DNA of 42,500 nt from Mesostigma viride (taxonomy: Eukaryota; Streptophyta; Mesostigmatophyceae; Mesostigmatales; Mesostigmataceae), in assembly GCA_009746045.1 (NCBI GenBank), contig RPFO01000165.1:3035005-3077504 (forward strand), in the 5' to 3' direction. A model generated the notes under the pieces. It had not been told where the DNA came from, made no database searches, and saw only the letters and a list, made by a program, of their open reading frames with translations. Below, one piece after another: positions 28,793 to 38,251 of this stretch. A program made the translations under genes and the position numbers. Position 1 is the first letter of the stretch, and every line of letters begins with the position of its first letter.

Positions 28793-31267
28793 ATGGCGGC
28801 CGCGCCCACGACCATGGCAGCCTCAGGGCGGCTCGTTAGGGGCCTTAGAGTTAGCGTTCCTGCGGTCCTGTTCGGGGCTGACTGGGCAGAGGATAAATAT
28901 GGTGAAAATTATGCGAATGTGCGCATACCAGGGACAGTAACGCGGGTGACACGAGACAAAACGCAGGCATTTTGCTTGTTCGATGGCGATAAAAGGCCGC
29001 TCCCACTCACAAAGGACCAGGTTTTTGAGTATCTGGTGGCTGCTGACGATGTGGGGGATGGTGCCGATGAAACTCCTGGCCCGGCAGAGGCGCGGGAGGC
29101 GACCCCTGAGGCGGATGAGGTGGAGCAGTCGGACGCTGGGTCTGAGGAGGAATACGAGGAGGAGGAGGAGGATGACGGCGAGGATGATGATGAGGACATC
29201 GAGGAGTCTCCGGTGAAGAAGCGCAAGCGTTCACGAGCCAAGAAAGCTGCCAAGCACCCCCCCCGGCGCCAGAGGATCGATGGGGGCAGAAAGAAAGGCC
29301 GCAAATCGCTGGCCGCGCGGGCACCGGATTCTGACCCGGAAGAGGAGGAACATCTGCAAAAGCAGTCCGATGGCGTGGAGGACATGCCTGAGCAGGATGT
29401 GGGCGATCCGGTGCTAAGCGACGATGAGCCTGCTGATGAGGGGAGTGTCTCGGATCCTGCACGAGGGTGGGTTTTGGGGGTGGGAGCACCCGACGGCCAT
29501 GTGCAGTCTTTGTCGACAAACATTGCTGTCGACGTTGCCATGCCAACTCCTGAGCAGGCCAAGCTGCCTGGCGGCAACCAGACTAAGTACCAAGAGAGCC
29601 CTATCGACATCTTTGCTCTGCTGTGGACACGAGATGAGGTGCTGGGCCCAATTGTGGAGGAGACAAACAGGTATGCCAACATGAAGCTGGCCACTCTGCC
29701 ACCCCAGGCACGTGAGTGGACGCCATTGACCATCCATGAGCTGGCCAAGTGGTTGGGGATCCTGGTTACCATGGGCCTGGGGCGCCTGCCTAACGCACAG
29801 CTCTACTTCGTTGACCGCAAGGTGGGCATGGCCACAGCCCCGGGCCTTCAGCACGCCATGTCATTCAAGCGTTTCCAGCAGATCACACGCTTCCTGCACT
29901 TCAGGGACAGTGCTTTCAAGCCAGCCAACACCGAGTGCCGCGAGTACCGCCTCTACCAGTTCGAGTGGCTTGAGATCCACCTCAACAAGGCGTACAAGAA
30001 GTACTGCACGCTCGGGGGGAAGTGCGCCATCGACGAGCGCTGCGTGGGCACCGGCCACAAGTACTGCTGCATTCGCTGCTTCAACCCACTGAAGCCAGCC
30101 CCCTTTCACATCCTGGGGTACTCCGCGTGTGGCCACCCCAGCGGCTACCTGTGGCACTACCACACGTACGACAAGCTGCCGGAGGAGCAGCACACGGTCA
30201 AGGTGGTGCAGCTCCTGGGGGAGACCCTGCCCCACCCCATGGACGTGGCCATGGACAGGTGGTACACCAGCCGGCCAGCCGTGGAGTGGCTGCATGAGCA
30301 GGGCCACAACGTGGTCGGCACGGTTGTGCCCAACCGCAGGGGCATCCCCTGGGCTGAGCTCAAGATGCTCATCCCCAAGGGCAAGGCACTCAAGCAGGGC
30401 TTCTACGCGTGGGCAGTGCACGAGGAGACGGGGCTGCAGGCGCTTGTGTGGATGGACCGCAAGCTCGTGTACCTGCTGCAGAAGGGGTATGGCCTGCAGG
30501 AGGTCTTGGTGGACCGCCACGGCGGGCGTGGCAATGCGAGGGTGAACGTCCCAGCACCGTCAGCCGTCCCCAACTACTGGTCATGCTACAAAGCAGTCGA
30601 CCTGTTTGACCAGCTGGCTGCAGAGTATGACGTGGGCAGGGCCCTGGTGAGCAGGGTGTGGTGGCACAGGGCCTTTGGGGCCCACCTGGTGAATGCCATC
30701 ACCAATTCATACCTGCTGATGACCTTCGTCAACCGCGGCAAGTCCACCATGACCCACTACACCTTCCTGTCCCTGCTGGCAGCCCAGCTGGGCGAGAACA
30801 AGTGGCCAGGGGCGCCTGCCCCTGTCAGGCAGCTCACCCTCACACCAACCAGGGAGGGACGGTGGGATGGCAACCACCAGCCTGAGCGCATTCCCTTCGT
30901 GATCGAGGCTGACTGCGCGGTCTGCTCCGCCACAACCACCACCGGTGCCCGCAAGCGCACAAGCTCGTGGTGCCCAGAGTGTGACATTGCTCTGTGCAGC
31001 AGCGTGGACTATCCGTGCTTCCAGATTTTCCACTCAGGCCAAGTGCCAGGGCTGGACGTGATTCCAGGGGAGTCAACCCCTGACGCCAGGCACTCCAAGA
31101 AACTCACCGAGAAGAGCGAGCCGGGGAGGACCTGGGCAGGACAAAGGCAGACCCGCAGGACGGCAGGGCCTGGTTCCACCCTGCAAGGGGTCGCTAGGAA
31201 GGCCTGGCTGAAGGCCAACTGCCCCATCAACAAGAAGAAGAAGAAGAAGTCAACCACCCCATCATAA
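28793..31267 (+). CDS. piggyBac-family transposase
   Basis: 824 codons from MAAAPTTMAASGRL at 28793. The frame is open from 28670, but this ATG precedes the conserved start. Residues about 18-85 form a small beta-rich module (GTVTRVTRDKTQAFCLFDGD). Then comes an acidic stretch, a basic nuclear-localisation-like stretch (VKKRKRSRAKKAAKHPPRR), and the DDE_Tnp_1_7 core. The catalytic triad is Asp 488 (MDVAMDRWYTSRP), Asp 555 (WMDRKLVYLL) and Asp 603 (KAVDLFDQL). The C-terminus has the family's cysteine-rich zinc finger (CAVC, then SWCPECDIALC and CFQIFH) at about 708-747, and a Lys-rich tail. The protein cuts and pastes the element at TTAA. The frame is intact, so it may be active. It has its own start and no operon partner. 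Confidence 0.93.
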   Translation: MAAAPTTMAASGRLVRGLRVSVPAVLFGADWAEDKYGENYANVRIPGTVTRVTRDKTQAFCLFDGDKRPLPLTKDQVFEYLVAADDVGDGADETPGPAEAREATPEADEVEQSDAGSEEEYEEEEEDDGEDDDEDIEESPVKKRKRSRAKKAAKHPPRRQRIDGGRKKGRKSLAARAPDSDPEEEEHLQKQSDGVEDMPEQDVGDPVLSDDEPADEGSVSDPARGWVLGVGAPDGHVQSLSTNIAVDVAMPTPEQAKLPGGNQTKYQESPIDIFALLWTRDEVLGPIVEETNRYANMKLATLPPQAREWTPLTIHELAKWLGILVTMGLGRLPNAQLYFVDRKVGMATAPGLQHAMSFKRFQQITRFLHFRDSAFKPANTECREYRLYQFEWLEIHLNKAYKKYCTLGGKCAIDERCVGTGHKYCCIRCFNPLKPAPFHILGYSACGHPSGYLWHYHTYDKLPEEQHTVKVVQLLGETLPHPMDVAMDRWYTSRPAVEWLHEQGHNVVGTVVPNRRGIPWAELKMLIPKGKALKQGFYAWAVHEETGLQALVWMDRKLVYLLQKGYGLQEVLVDRHGGRGNARVNVPAPSAVPNYWSCYKAVDLFDQLAAEYDVGRALVSRVWWHRAFGAHLVNAITNSYLLMTFVNRGKSTMTHYTFLSLLAAQLGENKWPGAPAPVRQLTLTPTREGRWDGNHQPERIPFVIEADCAVCSATTTTGARKRTSSWCPECDIALCSSVDYPCFQIFHSGQVPGLDVIPGESTPDARHSKKLTEKSEPGRTWAGQRQTRRTAGPGSTLQGVARKAWLKANCPINKKKKKKSTTPS

Positions 31268-31995
31268 ACTGGGTGTATTGTACGCCATAGGCAGTTTGCA
31301 CACTATAGTGGCTCCTCTTGAGAGGCTTGTGTGTTGCTTATTTTAATTGTGCATGTGTGCCCATTATCAGTTTGTAGGGCATGAACATCTGATTGCCACA
31401 TGGATGAGCATGTAATGTGTTGGTGGTGTTATATGTGCATGGTGGTGTATCTCACTTGTAGGCTCATCGCTCAGCCTCGTGAATGGTATATAGCCAAGCA
31501 GTGTCTCCACCCCGAGCCAGTTTATTTTACATTGCCACCTTGTGTTGCCAGTCTAGTGCACCCAGTTTGAGCTTAGATGGACAATAATTAGGTTGGGGAT
31601 GTGACCTTGTCTTGTGATGAACATCGTTGCATGCCAGCGGCCCCTACTCATGGCGCTTTTATTTGCAAGCATAATAAACCATTTTATTGCATATAATGAG
31701 TCAAAACTATCAAGGAAGTTCATATTTCACGTCTATGCTATTAGTTGGGTCCCAGGACCTACAATAATGACAGCCACCCTTGAGATAGCATGTGACACGT
31801 ACATGAAACAAGTACTGCCGATGCATCGGCACCTTCTTGTACAGGGTGTAACTACTGGCATACCCATCCAACCATGGACCCCAATGGCTCAAACTATTCA
31901 CCAACTAATTCTCCATCATCCCTGAAGTGGCAGGTGCCTAGGTATTTTTGCCTAATTCACAACACACATTCTACCAAAAATGAAAACGCGCGTCT
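31268..31995 (+). other. Transposase 3' flank
   Basis: No gene. A TGTAA motif, the usual green-algal polyadenylation signal, lies at about 31410, some 140 bp past the stop. At 31811-31830, AGTACTGCCGATGCATCGGC repeats 20 of 20 bases of the right-end subterminal site (40086-40105) in the opposite direction. Confidence 0.55.
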
Positions 31996-32748
31996 TGACC
32001 CCCCTGACTTTGACGGCAGTTATATATAGCCTACCCTGCACACTGTCCTCCTGACGGTGGTGCTCGCCATGATTCGGTCGGTCTTCCCCCACGCGAACAT
32101 CCGGTCCGAGGATGCGGATGGCGCTGCCTTCTATTCCCCCAACCACCGGCCTGACATCGTGGTGCTGGACTTTGAGGGGGGTGGACGGCATCTGCTTATT
32201 GACGTTTCGGTGGCGCGGCCCTTGGCTCTTAGCCACGTGGCTGGGGCCTCCCTCACGGCAGGTTACACGGCGGACCGGGCGGAGCGGGCCAAGCTCCTGG
32301 CCTATGGCGACGTCGGGCACCATCGTGTGGTGCCCTTTGTCCTGGAGGAGTTTGGGGCCATGGGGCCCCTGACCTCCGCCTTCTTCAAGGAGTGTTGCCG
32401 GCTCCGGGAGGACCGGCTGGACCTGGAGGGCCAGCGGGCCCCATGGTCGGCGCGGACCTGGACGTCATATTGGCGTCAGCGCTTGTCGGTGGCGCTGACT
32501 CGGGCCATGGCTGACATCATGCTCCGCCGTACGCGGGCTGATTTTGCGGTGCAGCAGGGCTATTAGGTTCCTCCCGTTAGGCGTTTCCATTGGTCTTATC
32601 GTAGTATAGAGCTTTGACATGGCTCTGTATATAGGTTTATAGCTGGGCGTTTGCTTTGGTTTGAGTGATTTCACTCTGCTGTAAGTAATTATATTTTATA
32701 TATATATATATTCATTGAGAATGATAGATTACGGAGGTGAGATAGGCA
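31996..32748 (+). pseudogene. 5'-truncated LINE copy B (endonuclease end and 3' UTR)
   Basis: The frame 32057-32566 encodes the last 169 residues of a LINE polyprotein. It covers the restriction-like endonuclease region (SPNHRPDIVVLDFEGGGRHL then LLIDVSVARPL) and the conserved tail SARTWTSYWRQRLSVALTRA. It is close to the C-terminus of the full-length LINE (33400-32921) but clearly a different subfamily. A 3' UTR with (TA)n follows, ending GAGATAGGCA at 32748, where the full-length LINE begins in the opposite orientation. Its near-identical partner is 39952-39301. The coding start is lost, and the left limit (about 31996-32040) is unclear. Confidence 0.75.
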
Positions 32749-32920
32749 TGCAACATAAGGAAAAACCCGATAACTGGGAGAATAACCCTGAAGAAATTAA
32801 TAGTAATCTGACACAGACATCCAAGGATCACGCCAGCGGCACAAGGTACAACTAACTATACATCACAAAACTACACGCAGCAACAGCGCTGCCGGCCCAC
32901 CATGCAGGCCTGGAAGGGAT

Positions 32921-35900
32921 CTAGACCGCATGGGTCGCGACAAAGTCGGCCCGGGTGCGGCGGAATAACACATCAGCCACGGTGCGAGTGAGGGCGAGTG
33001 ACAGACGCTGCCGCCAATACGAGGACCACGTGCGGGCCGACCACGGGGCGGTCTGACCCTCGAGGTCGAGGCGGTCTTCACGGCGCTGGCAGCACTCGTG
33101 GAAAAACTCCGCTGTCTTGGGGCCCATGGCCCCGAACTCCTCAAGGACAAAGGGGATGACCCGGTGGGGCCCCACATTGCCGTAGGAGGCAAACTTGTCG
33201 CGCTCAGCCACAGCGGCAGCAGCGCCGGCATCCACAGCCGCCCGGAGGATGTGGCGACCGGAAAGCGGCCGAGCCACGGAGACATCGATGAGCAGGTGGC
33301 AACCCTGCCCGTCGTAGTCAAGCACGGTAATGTCGGGGCGGTGGTTGGGTGAGTAGAGGGCGGCCCCATCCGCGTCCTCGCACTTGATGGTGGAGTGGGG
33401 AAAGACCGACCGAACCATGGCACACACCACCCGGAGGAGAGCGGTATGGAGATAGAGGAACCAGTTCTGGTTCTGCTGGCCACCCATGCACGCGATGTAG
33501 TGCGTCCCAGTAGTATCCAGAGCAAGCCCGCAGCTGCCGCAGGACGCACCCGCCGTGATGAGAGGTTGCGGGGCAAAGAGCTGGTGGCGGAGAGCGATGG
33601 CGTAAAGGGCCGGAACCAGTGTGAACAAAGGGCTCATGGGGAGGGCGCGCAGGAATGCGGACCCCACGCTCCCCTCAAGGGAAACGGAGTGAAGCCAAGC
33701 CTTCCCCTGATCGTTCAAGCTCGCATGCAGACCCATCCAGTCGGCACAGTGTAGTATACCCGCGTAGGTCTTTTGTTGTTTTTCATGAACGCAGGCAGGG
33801 AAGACACTAGGACTGACGACAGTGGACACGCCGGGCGTGCCCCGGGGCAGGCGACGGTGGACGGCCTGAGCGGGGCGGACGAGGTCGCAAGCCTGCTGGA
33901 TCCCGAGGTAAGAATCCTGCACAGCCTGCACAAAGGGGAAGGGGGATGGGGTGACCAAGTCGGGAATGGCGCTGACGGCGCTGGGGACCAACCGGCGGAT
34001 CTCCGCCCAGGCCTGAGCAACAGAGCCAAGGAAGGCGGCGGGGGCGAGGCGGGCGGCGCGGGTGAGCCCACACCCGCCCATGCGGCAGGGGAGGGTGGCC
34101 AAGCGCATGGAGTGAGCTGGCAGGCTAGGGCCGGGGAGGAGCACCTGCAAGGCGGCCTGAATGCGCTCGTCATGGCCTTCCGCGGCAAGCCGCACCAAGT
34201 GGGGGGGAGCGCCACGGAGCCAGTGAACCACCCGCGGGTGGGCGCAAAACCACAGGAGGAGCCCTTTGGTCTGGGGGTCCTTGAGGCGCGCCCAAGTCTC
34301 GAGGACATGGGTGCGCTGTTCCACGGTGGCCCGGAGCTCCTCTTCGACGTAGTCAGGGTCACCCACAGGGACGCCCAGGCACGAGAAACCACGCGCCCGC
34401 GCCAATGCCCCCGGGATAGCCGCGGGGAAGCCAGAGCAGTCCCCCTGGGGCGAAAAGACTGCACACTTGGGGAGGGTGAGCCGAAGGTTGATGGCCGCCA
34501 TGGCCACTTCAAGGGCAGCCAGGGCGGCAACCACAGCGTCGGCCGGGCCAAGGGCATGGATATCGTCCATATAGGCGAGGAGCACGACATCCGGGTGCGC
34601 AGCGTGGACACCTTGGAGAGCCTTGTGCAGCGGGGCAGACAGGTAAAAGGGGCCGAGGGGGTCACCTTGCTGGGTTCCCGTGCGGGAAGCGATGTCGGCG
34701 AACGTCCCATCCTCCATGAGGAAGGAGAGTTGAGTGGGTTCGCCGTAGCAGGCTGCTGTCCACGCAAGAAGGTCAGGGAACGCCTCGCCGACGGCCTCAA
34801 AGATGCTAGCCTTGGTGACAGCATTGAACGCATTGTGGCAATCCACCTTCAGCGCCACATGGGTCGGATGCGTCTCGAGGTAGGCCTGAACTGTGTGCAC
34901 GATGATGTCGCTGCCCCCTTTGGTGGCGACGCCAAGCTGGGCCGCGACGGACTCCTCAGTATCACTCCGGTTGGGGCAGAAGTAGGCGCGAAACTCGGGG
35001 GCCTTTTGGCGACAAATGACCTTACTCACCAGCTTGCGTAGGACCTCGCCGCAAGCAATGGGACGAACGCGGCCAGCAGGCGGGGGGACGTCGTCTTTCA
35101 GGAGGGCAATGAGGCGTGCCCCAGCCAGCCAAGGGCGCGCCGCGGGGGCCAGGGACCCCGCGGCCAAGTCGGCGGCAGCCTCAAAGAGTGCGGTCGCCCC
35201 GCCATGGCCCGCCATCACGGAGAGGTGCTCGTAGCGCCAGCCTGAGGGGCCGGTGGAGGAGGCGTTCGGCAGATCCTTCAGCACAGCCGTGAAGATGTCC
35301 AGGTCCAGGACAATAGGCGGGGGCGGGGGGGTGGCCGGGGCGGGCACCGCAAAGGCCGGTTCGTCGGGGTGAAGGTCGCGCAAAGCCTGCAGGGTCGGGG
35401 GAGTGGAGGGAGCCAACGCGGTCAGTTCAAGCTTTTGCATGGCCCGGCTCAATTCACCTACCTTCACCAACCGCATGACGTCAGCTTCCACCCGGGCAAA
35501 GGAGGCGGCCCCCGACACCCGGGTGGAGGCCGGAGGCTGCAGCGCCCACAGCCCTTCCCAATCCCCGAGGAGGAACCGCCGGCAGCGAGCGATGACCGCA
35601 CCCTGTACGCCACGCACGCCCCGCTCCAACGGCGCTAAGAGGAGCCGGGGGGTGACGAGAAACAGCTTGTGGCCGAGTTCGTCGAGAGGGTGACTATGCA
35701 TCCGGGCCAGGGAAAGCAGGGCGCAGCGCGTAAACAAGCTCCGGGCGCGGTGAGGGACGTCCGGGAGCGTCATGCAAGGGTTGCGCGCACAGGCGGCAAA
35801 AGGGAGCGTGGCCAGGAATGCCCAGCCTGCCGAGAGGTCCCCCGGATCGCTCGTACCCTGCGATGCCGGTGGAGGGGCAGGGGCCGACCGAGGGGCCGCC

Positions 35901-36841
35901 CCGGACCGGGAGGCCGGTGCGGCCGCCGGGCCGCCGGGCAGGCCGTTCTGGGGGGTTTGGCGGCGGCACTGCCGCTCATGCTGGTACCGCCCGTGGATCG
36001 AAAAAATCCGCTGGCAATGGGCTGCCGGGCAGCGGTAGCAGTCCATGGCGCGCATGGCGGCCTCCGTGATGTGGGGGTGGGAAGCCCGAATGTGCACCAG
36101 CAACGAATTCCGGTTGGGCAGGCGCGCGCCACACGGGTCACCAAGGGGACCATCGACTTGGCAATAATGGAAGCCATCTGAGGGGGTGCGCCCACCCGGT
36201 TGGGCCGGCCCGGGTCGAGAGGGGGAGGGGTCGGGAGCACCCTCAGCCAGAGGAACTACAGCTGCAGCGGAACCCAGGGCGGGGCCGGCCGCCGGGCGGT
36301 CAGCAGGGCTCGTGGCAGCCGAGGACAAGACCGGCGCGGGGACGGCCCCCACGGCCGGGAGGGGGGCGCTGGAGGAGGCAGCCAAGCCGGCGCGCGACCC
36401 ACGACCACGCACAGGGGAGGCAGGTGTCGGGGCAGGCGCGTGGGACTGGCGGCGCACGGACACGGGCGAGGGCCCCAGCGGGAGAACGCCAGGAGGCAAG
36501 GGGGAAAGGACCGCGGCCCGGCAAAGGGGGCAGGTGGCGGAGGTCGCGTGCAAGCTCGTGGCGATGCAAGCTTGATGGAAGACGTGGCCGCAAGCAGGGA
36601 GGCGGCAGAGACCGTCACCAGGGCGAGGCAGGTCCAAGCAGATGGGGCAGGAGGGGCCGCTGGCAGTGACATCCACCAAGTGGGCCGGCCCGTAGTGGGC
36701 GGGCGCCGCGTCCCACCCCAGCTCCCAGCTCGGCAGTCGGGCGATCTCATCGGCGGAGAGAAGACGGCGGCGCGGACCAGCAGGGTGCCAGACATGGGGG
36801 ATGCCCGCAAGCTCGAGCACATCGTGCAAGATGGCGGGCAC
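32921..36841 (-). CDS. LINE polyprotein: RING, zinc fingers, reverse transcriptase, restriction-like endonuclease
   Basis: 1,306 codons. RING-H2 finger: Cys 65, 68, 84, His 86, His 89, Cys 92, 104, 107 (CPICL, PACGHVFHQAC, CPLC). Two C2H2-like fingers lie about 228-300 (YCQVDGPLGDPC...VHIRASH; YRCPAAHCQ...HERQC). The reverse transcriptase has RPIACGEVLRKLVSK, LKVDCHNAFNAV (first Asp), GTQQGDPLGP and AYMDDIHALG (Asp pair about 755-760). A CCHC knuckle CGSCGLALDTTGTHYIAC sits near 1,100. The restriction-like endonuclease has NHRPDITVLDYDG and LLIDVSVARP (about 1,165-1,195). This set gives target-primed reverse transcription. The N-terminal end is out of frame with the upstream PHD part and links through the frame 37257-36856, broken at a C9 run (36872-36880). 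Confidence 0.88.
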   Translation of the reverse strand: MPAILHDVLELAGIPHVWHPAGPRRRLLSADEIARLPSWELGWDAAPAHYGPAHLVDVTASGPSCPICLDLPRPGDGLCRLPACGHVFHQACIATSLHATSATCPLCRAAVLSPLPPGVLPLGPSPVSVRRQSHAPAPTPASPVRGRGSRAGLAASSSAPLPAVGAVPAPVLSSAATSPADRPAAGPALGSAAAVVPLAEGAPDPSPSRPGPAQPGGRTPSDGFHYCQVDGPLGDPCGARLPNRNSLLVHIRASHPHITEAAMRAMDCYRCPAAHCQRIFSIHGRYQHERQCRRQTPQNGLPGGPAAAPASRSGAAPRSAPAPPPASQGTSDPGDLSAGWAFLATLPFAACARNPCMTLPDVPHRARSLFTRCALLSLARMHSHPLDELGHKLFLVTPRLLLAPLERGVRGVQGAVIARCRRFLLGDWEGLWALQPPASTRVSGAASFARVEADVMRLVKVGELSRAMQKLELTALAPSTPPTLQALRDLHPDEPAFAVPAPATPPPPPIVLDLDIFTAVLKDLPNASSTGPSGWRYEHLSVMAGHGGATALFEAAADLAAGSLAPAARPWLAGARLIALLKDDVPPPAGRVRPIACGEVLRKLVSKVICRQKAPEFRAYFCPNRSDTEESVAAQLGVATKGGSDIIVHTVQAYLETHPTHVALKVDCHNAFNAVTKASIFEAVGEAFPDLLAWTAACYGEPTQLSFLMEDGTFADIASRTGTQQGDPLGPFYLSAPLHKALQGVHAAHPDVVLLAYMDDIHALGPADAVVAALAALEVAMAAINLRLTLPKCAVFSPQGDCSGFPAAIPGALARARGFSCLGVPVGDPDYVEEELRATVEQRTHVLETWARLKDPQTKGLLLWFCAHPRVVHWLRGAPPHLVRLAAEGHDERIQAALQVLLPGPSLPAHSMRLATLPCRMGGCGLTRAARLAPAAFLGSVAQAWAEIRRLVPSAVSAIPDLVTPSPFPFVQAVQDSYLGIQQACDLVRPAQAVHRRLPRGTPGVSTVVSPSVFPACVHEKQQKTYAGILHCADWMGLHASLNDQGKAWLHSVSLEGSVGSAFLRALPMSPLFTLVPALYAIALRHQLFAPQPLITAGASCGSCGLALDTTGTHYIACMGGQQNQNWFLYLHTALLRVVCAMVRSVFPHSTIKCEDADGAALYSPNHRPDITVLDYDGQGCHLLIDVSVARPLSGRHILRAAVDAGAAAAVAERDKFASYGNVGPHRVIPFVLEEFGAMGPKTAEFFHECCQRREDRLDLEGQTAPWSARTWSSYWRQRLSLALTRTVADVLFRRTRADFVATHAV

Positions 36842-36855
36842 GGCCGCACCCGCGC

Positions 36856-37090
36856 TCAGCTCAAGAACACGCCCCCCCCCGCATCGTACAGAACCAGGTC
36901 GCCGGCGTGCACGGTGACAGGAGCCCCGAAGTCAACGCGCAGGCGGGCGGCTTGCGCTGGGGTGACCGCCGTAGTCAAGCGCCCGTGGGCCTGCGCAACA
37001 AGGCCGGCCGAGCCGGGCCCGGCAGAGGCAAGAAACGTGTGCAGCTGAGGGCGATCGAGCAAGGCGTGGTCGGTGGCCCCCCAGCGAGAT
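36856..37090 (-). CDS. LINE polyprotein middle segment (third frame)
   Basis: Between the PHD and RING frames the sense moves into a third frame: ATDHALLDRPQLHTFLASAG, then RVDFGAPVTVHAGDLVLYDA. It joins the PHD part at about 37080 (a five-C run after GG) and the RING part at the C9 run 36872-36880. No domain is recognised. I treat it as part of one polyprotein of about 1,735 residues, because the two breaks are single-base shifts at homopolymers. Confidence 0.5.
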
Positions 37091-38126
37091 ATGTCGCACG
37101 GGCGGCCTGCTGGGCCTGCACGGCAAGCCCTGTAGCAAAGAGCACCACCGCCTGCGCCACTTGAGCGTCCAGATTCAGGAGCCATTCTTGGCGCACCGCG
37201 GGCAGGTGCCAAGGCAGGCGGCCGCCGGCATGGTAGTCCTCGAGGACAAACCCCCAAAGCGTGGAGGCAAGGACAGGGGGGGAGGCTGCCTGCAGCATGT
37301 GCCGGACACGAACCACAAGGGCACTAAATTCAGGGGGCCGTGGGAGCGTAGGAAACGCCGCGTGCAAGCCGACAGCGTCCAACAGCAAGGGGCAATACAG
37401 CCAAGAGAACGTGGCGTGCCGGAGCGCGCTGACGCCCGCAATGTTGGTGGGGGGCCAAACGGAGAAGTCGTGGGACCCAAGCGCGGCCGACCAGGGGCCC
37501 ACCACAGGAGTCGCCGCAGGGTGTCCCACAGCCTCAGGGAGGAGAGCCGCCAGGGACCCCTCAAGCACAGGAGGACGCAGGTCAGTGGCCACCGCCGTGC
37601 TGGCCGGAGGTGGATCCCCAGAGCTAGGCGGGGCAGGGCCAGGGGACCCCGCGGAGGGGCCGGACGTGACGGCGCGGGGAGAGCGGGAGCACGGTGTGGA
37701 ACCCTCCACGAGGTCCGCAAGGCCCAGGAGAGGGTCCAGCGAGGGGCTGCGGGAGGGGGCGCGGGCCGAATGGGATCCCGGGGTCGACACGGCCGCGCGT
37801 CGGGAGCCTAGGGACGGCCGAGGCGGGGCCACGCAATGAGGGCACGCCCAAGGACCCGGGGGAGGCAGCCGGAAGAGGGGCGGGACCAAGCAGCGCGTGT
37901 GCCAGCCGCATTGGCACGAATCACACACAAGGAGACGGGGGGCATCCTCACCACTGTGGCAGACCTCGCACACAAGCGAGAGTGGCACAGGGGCGCCACG
38001 ACCGCCGTCGTCCAGGTCGCCCATCTCCTGCAGGTGCGCCGCGATGCGTAAGGACCGACGCGGCGCAGGGGCGCCACTAGGCAGCGCATCCCGCGCCCGG
38101 GAGGTGCGGCGTCGTGAAGGAGGCAT
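36975..38126 (-). CDS. LINE polyprotein N-terminus with PHD finger
   Basis: The start MPPSRRRTSRARDALPSG at 38126 is chosen as the first ATG after the GC hairpins; the frame is open to 38267. The PHD finger is complete at residues 53-98: Cys 53, 56, 68, 71, His 76, Cys 79, 95, 98 (VCEVC, CDSCQCGWHTRC, ACPHC). A Ser/Pro/Ala-rich linker and a helical region (AQAVVLFATGLAVQAQQAA) follow. The frame ends out of phase at 36975, with its sense leaving near 37080. PHD fingers bind histone tails in other proteins, so a role in choosing chromatin targets is possible but inferred. Confidence 0.75.
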   Translation of the reverse strand: MPPSRRRTSRARDALPSGAPAPRRSLRIAAHLQEMGDLDDGGRGAPVPLSLVCEVCHSGEDAPRLLVCDSCQCGWHTRCLVPPLFRLPPPGPWACPHCVAPPRPSLGSRRAAVSTPGSHSARAPSRSPSLDPLLGLADLVEGSTPCSRSPRAVTSGPSAGSPGPAPPSSGDPPPASTAVATDLRPPVLEGSLAALLPEAVGHPAATPVVGPWSAALGSHDFSVWPPTNIAGVSALRHATFSWLYCPLLLDAVGLHAAFPTLPRPPEFSALVVRVRHMLQAASPPVLASTLWGFVLEDYHAGGRLPWHLPAVRQEWLLNLDAQVAQAVVLFATGLAVQAQQAARATYLAGGPPTTPCSIALSCTRFLPLPGPARPALLRRPTGA

Positions 38127-38192
38127 GGGGGAGGTGCGTAAAACAACGGAACCGGAAGCGCGGGGGGAGAGCGAGATGCGGACGCGGGGGGT

Positions 38193-38243
38193 TTGGGGGG
38201 CGTGCCCCCCAAGCGGGGGGTTTGGGGGGCGGCAGCCCCCCAA
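38193..38243 (-). repeat. Two GC hairpins before the LINE start codon
   Basis: TTGGGGGGC-GT-GCCCCCCAA (38193-38212) and TTGGGGGGC-GGCA-GCCCCCCAA (38222-38243), separated by another G6 run. They lie 67-117 bases upstream of the ATG in the LINE leader. Very stable hairpins, with potential quadruplexes on the plus strand. Confidence 0.75.
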
Positions 38244-38251
38244 CGCGGGGC

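Noticed and set aside
28909-29772. 287-codon minus-strand Ser-rich frame
   Set aside because: Antisense to the acidic and basic linker of the piggyBac transposase, where Glu/Asp codons read as Ser on the other strand.
33773-35041. Long plus-strand frame of 422 codons opposite the LINE RT
   Set aside because: It lies antisense to a frame with unmistakable RT motifs and has no motif of its own. It is a GC-driven shadow.
36186-37048. Plus-strand frames opposite the RING region
   Set aside because: Low-complexity Gly/Arg/Ala-rich shadows of the LINE coding strand.
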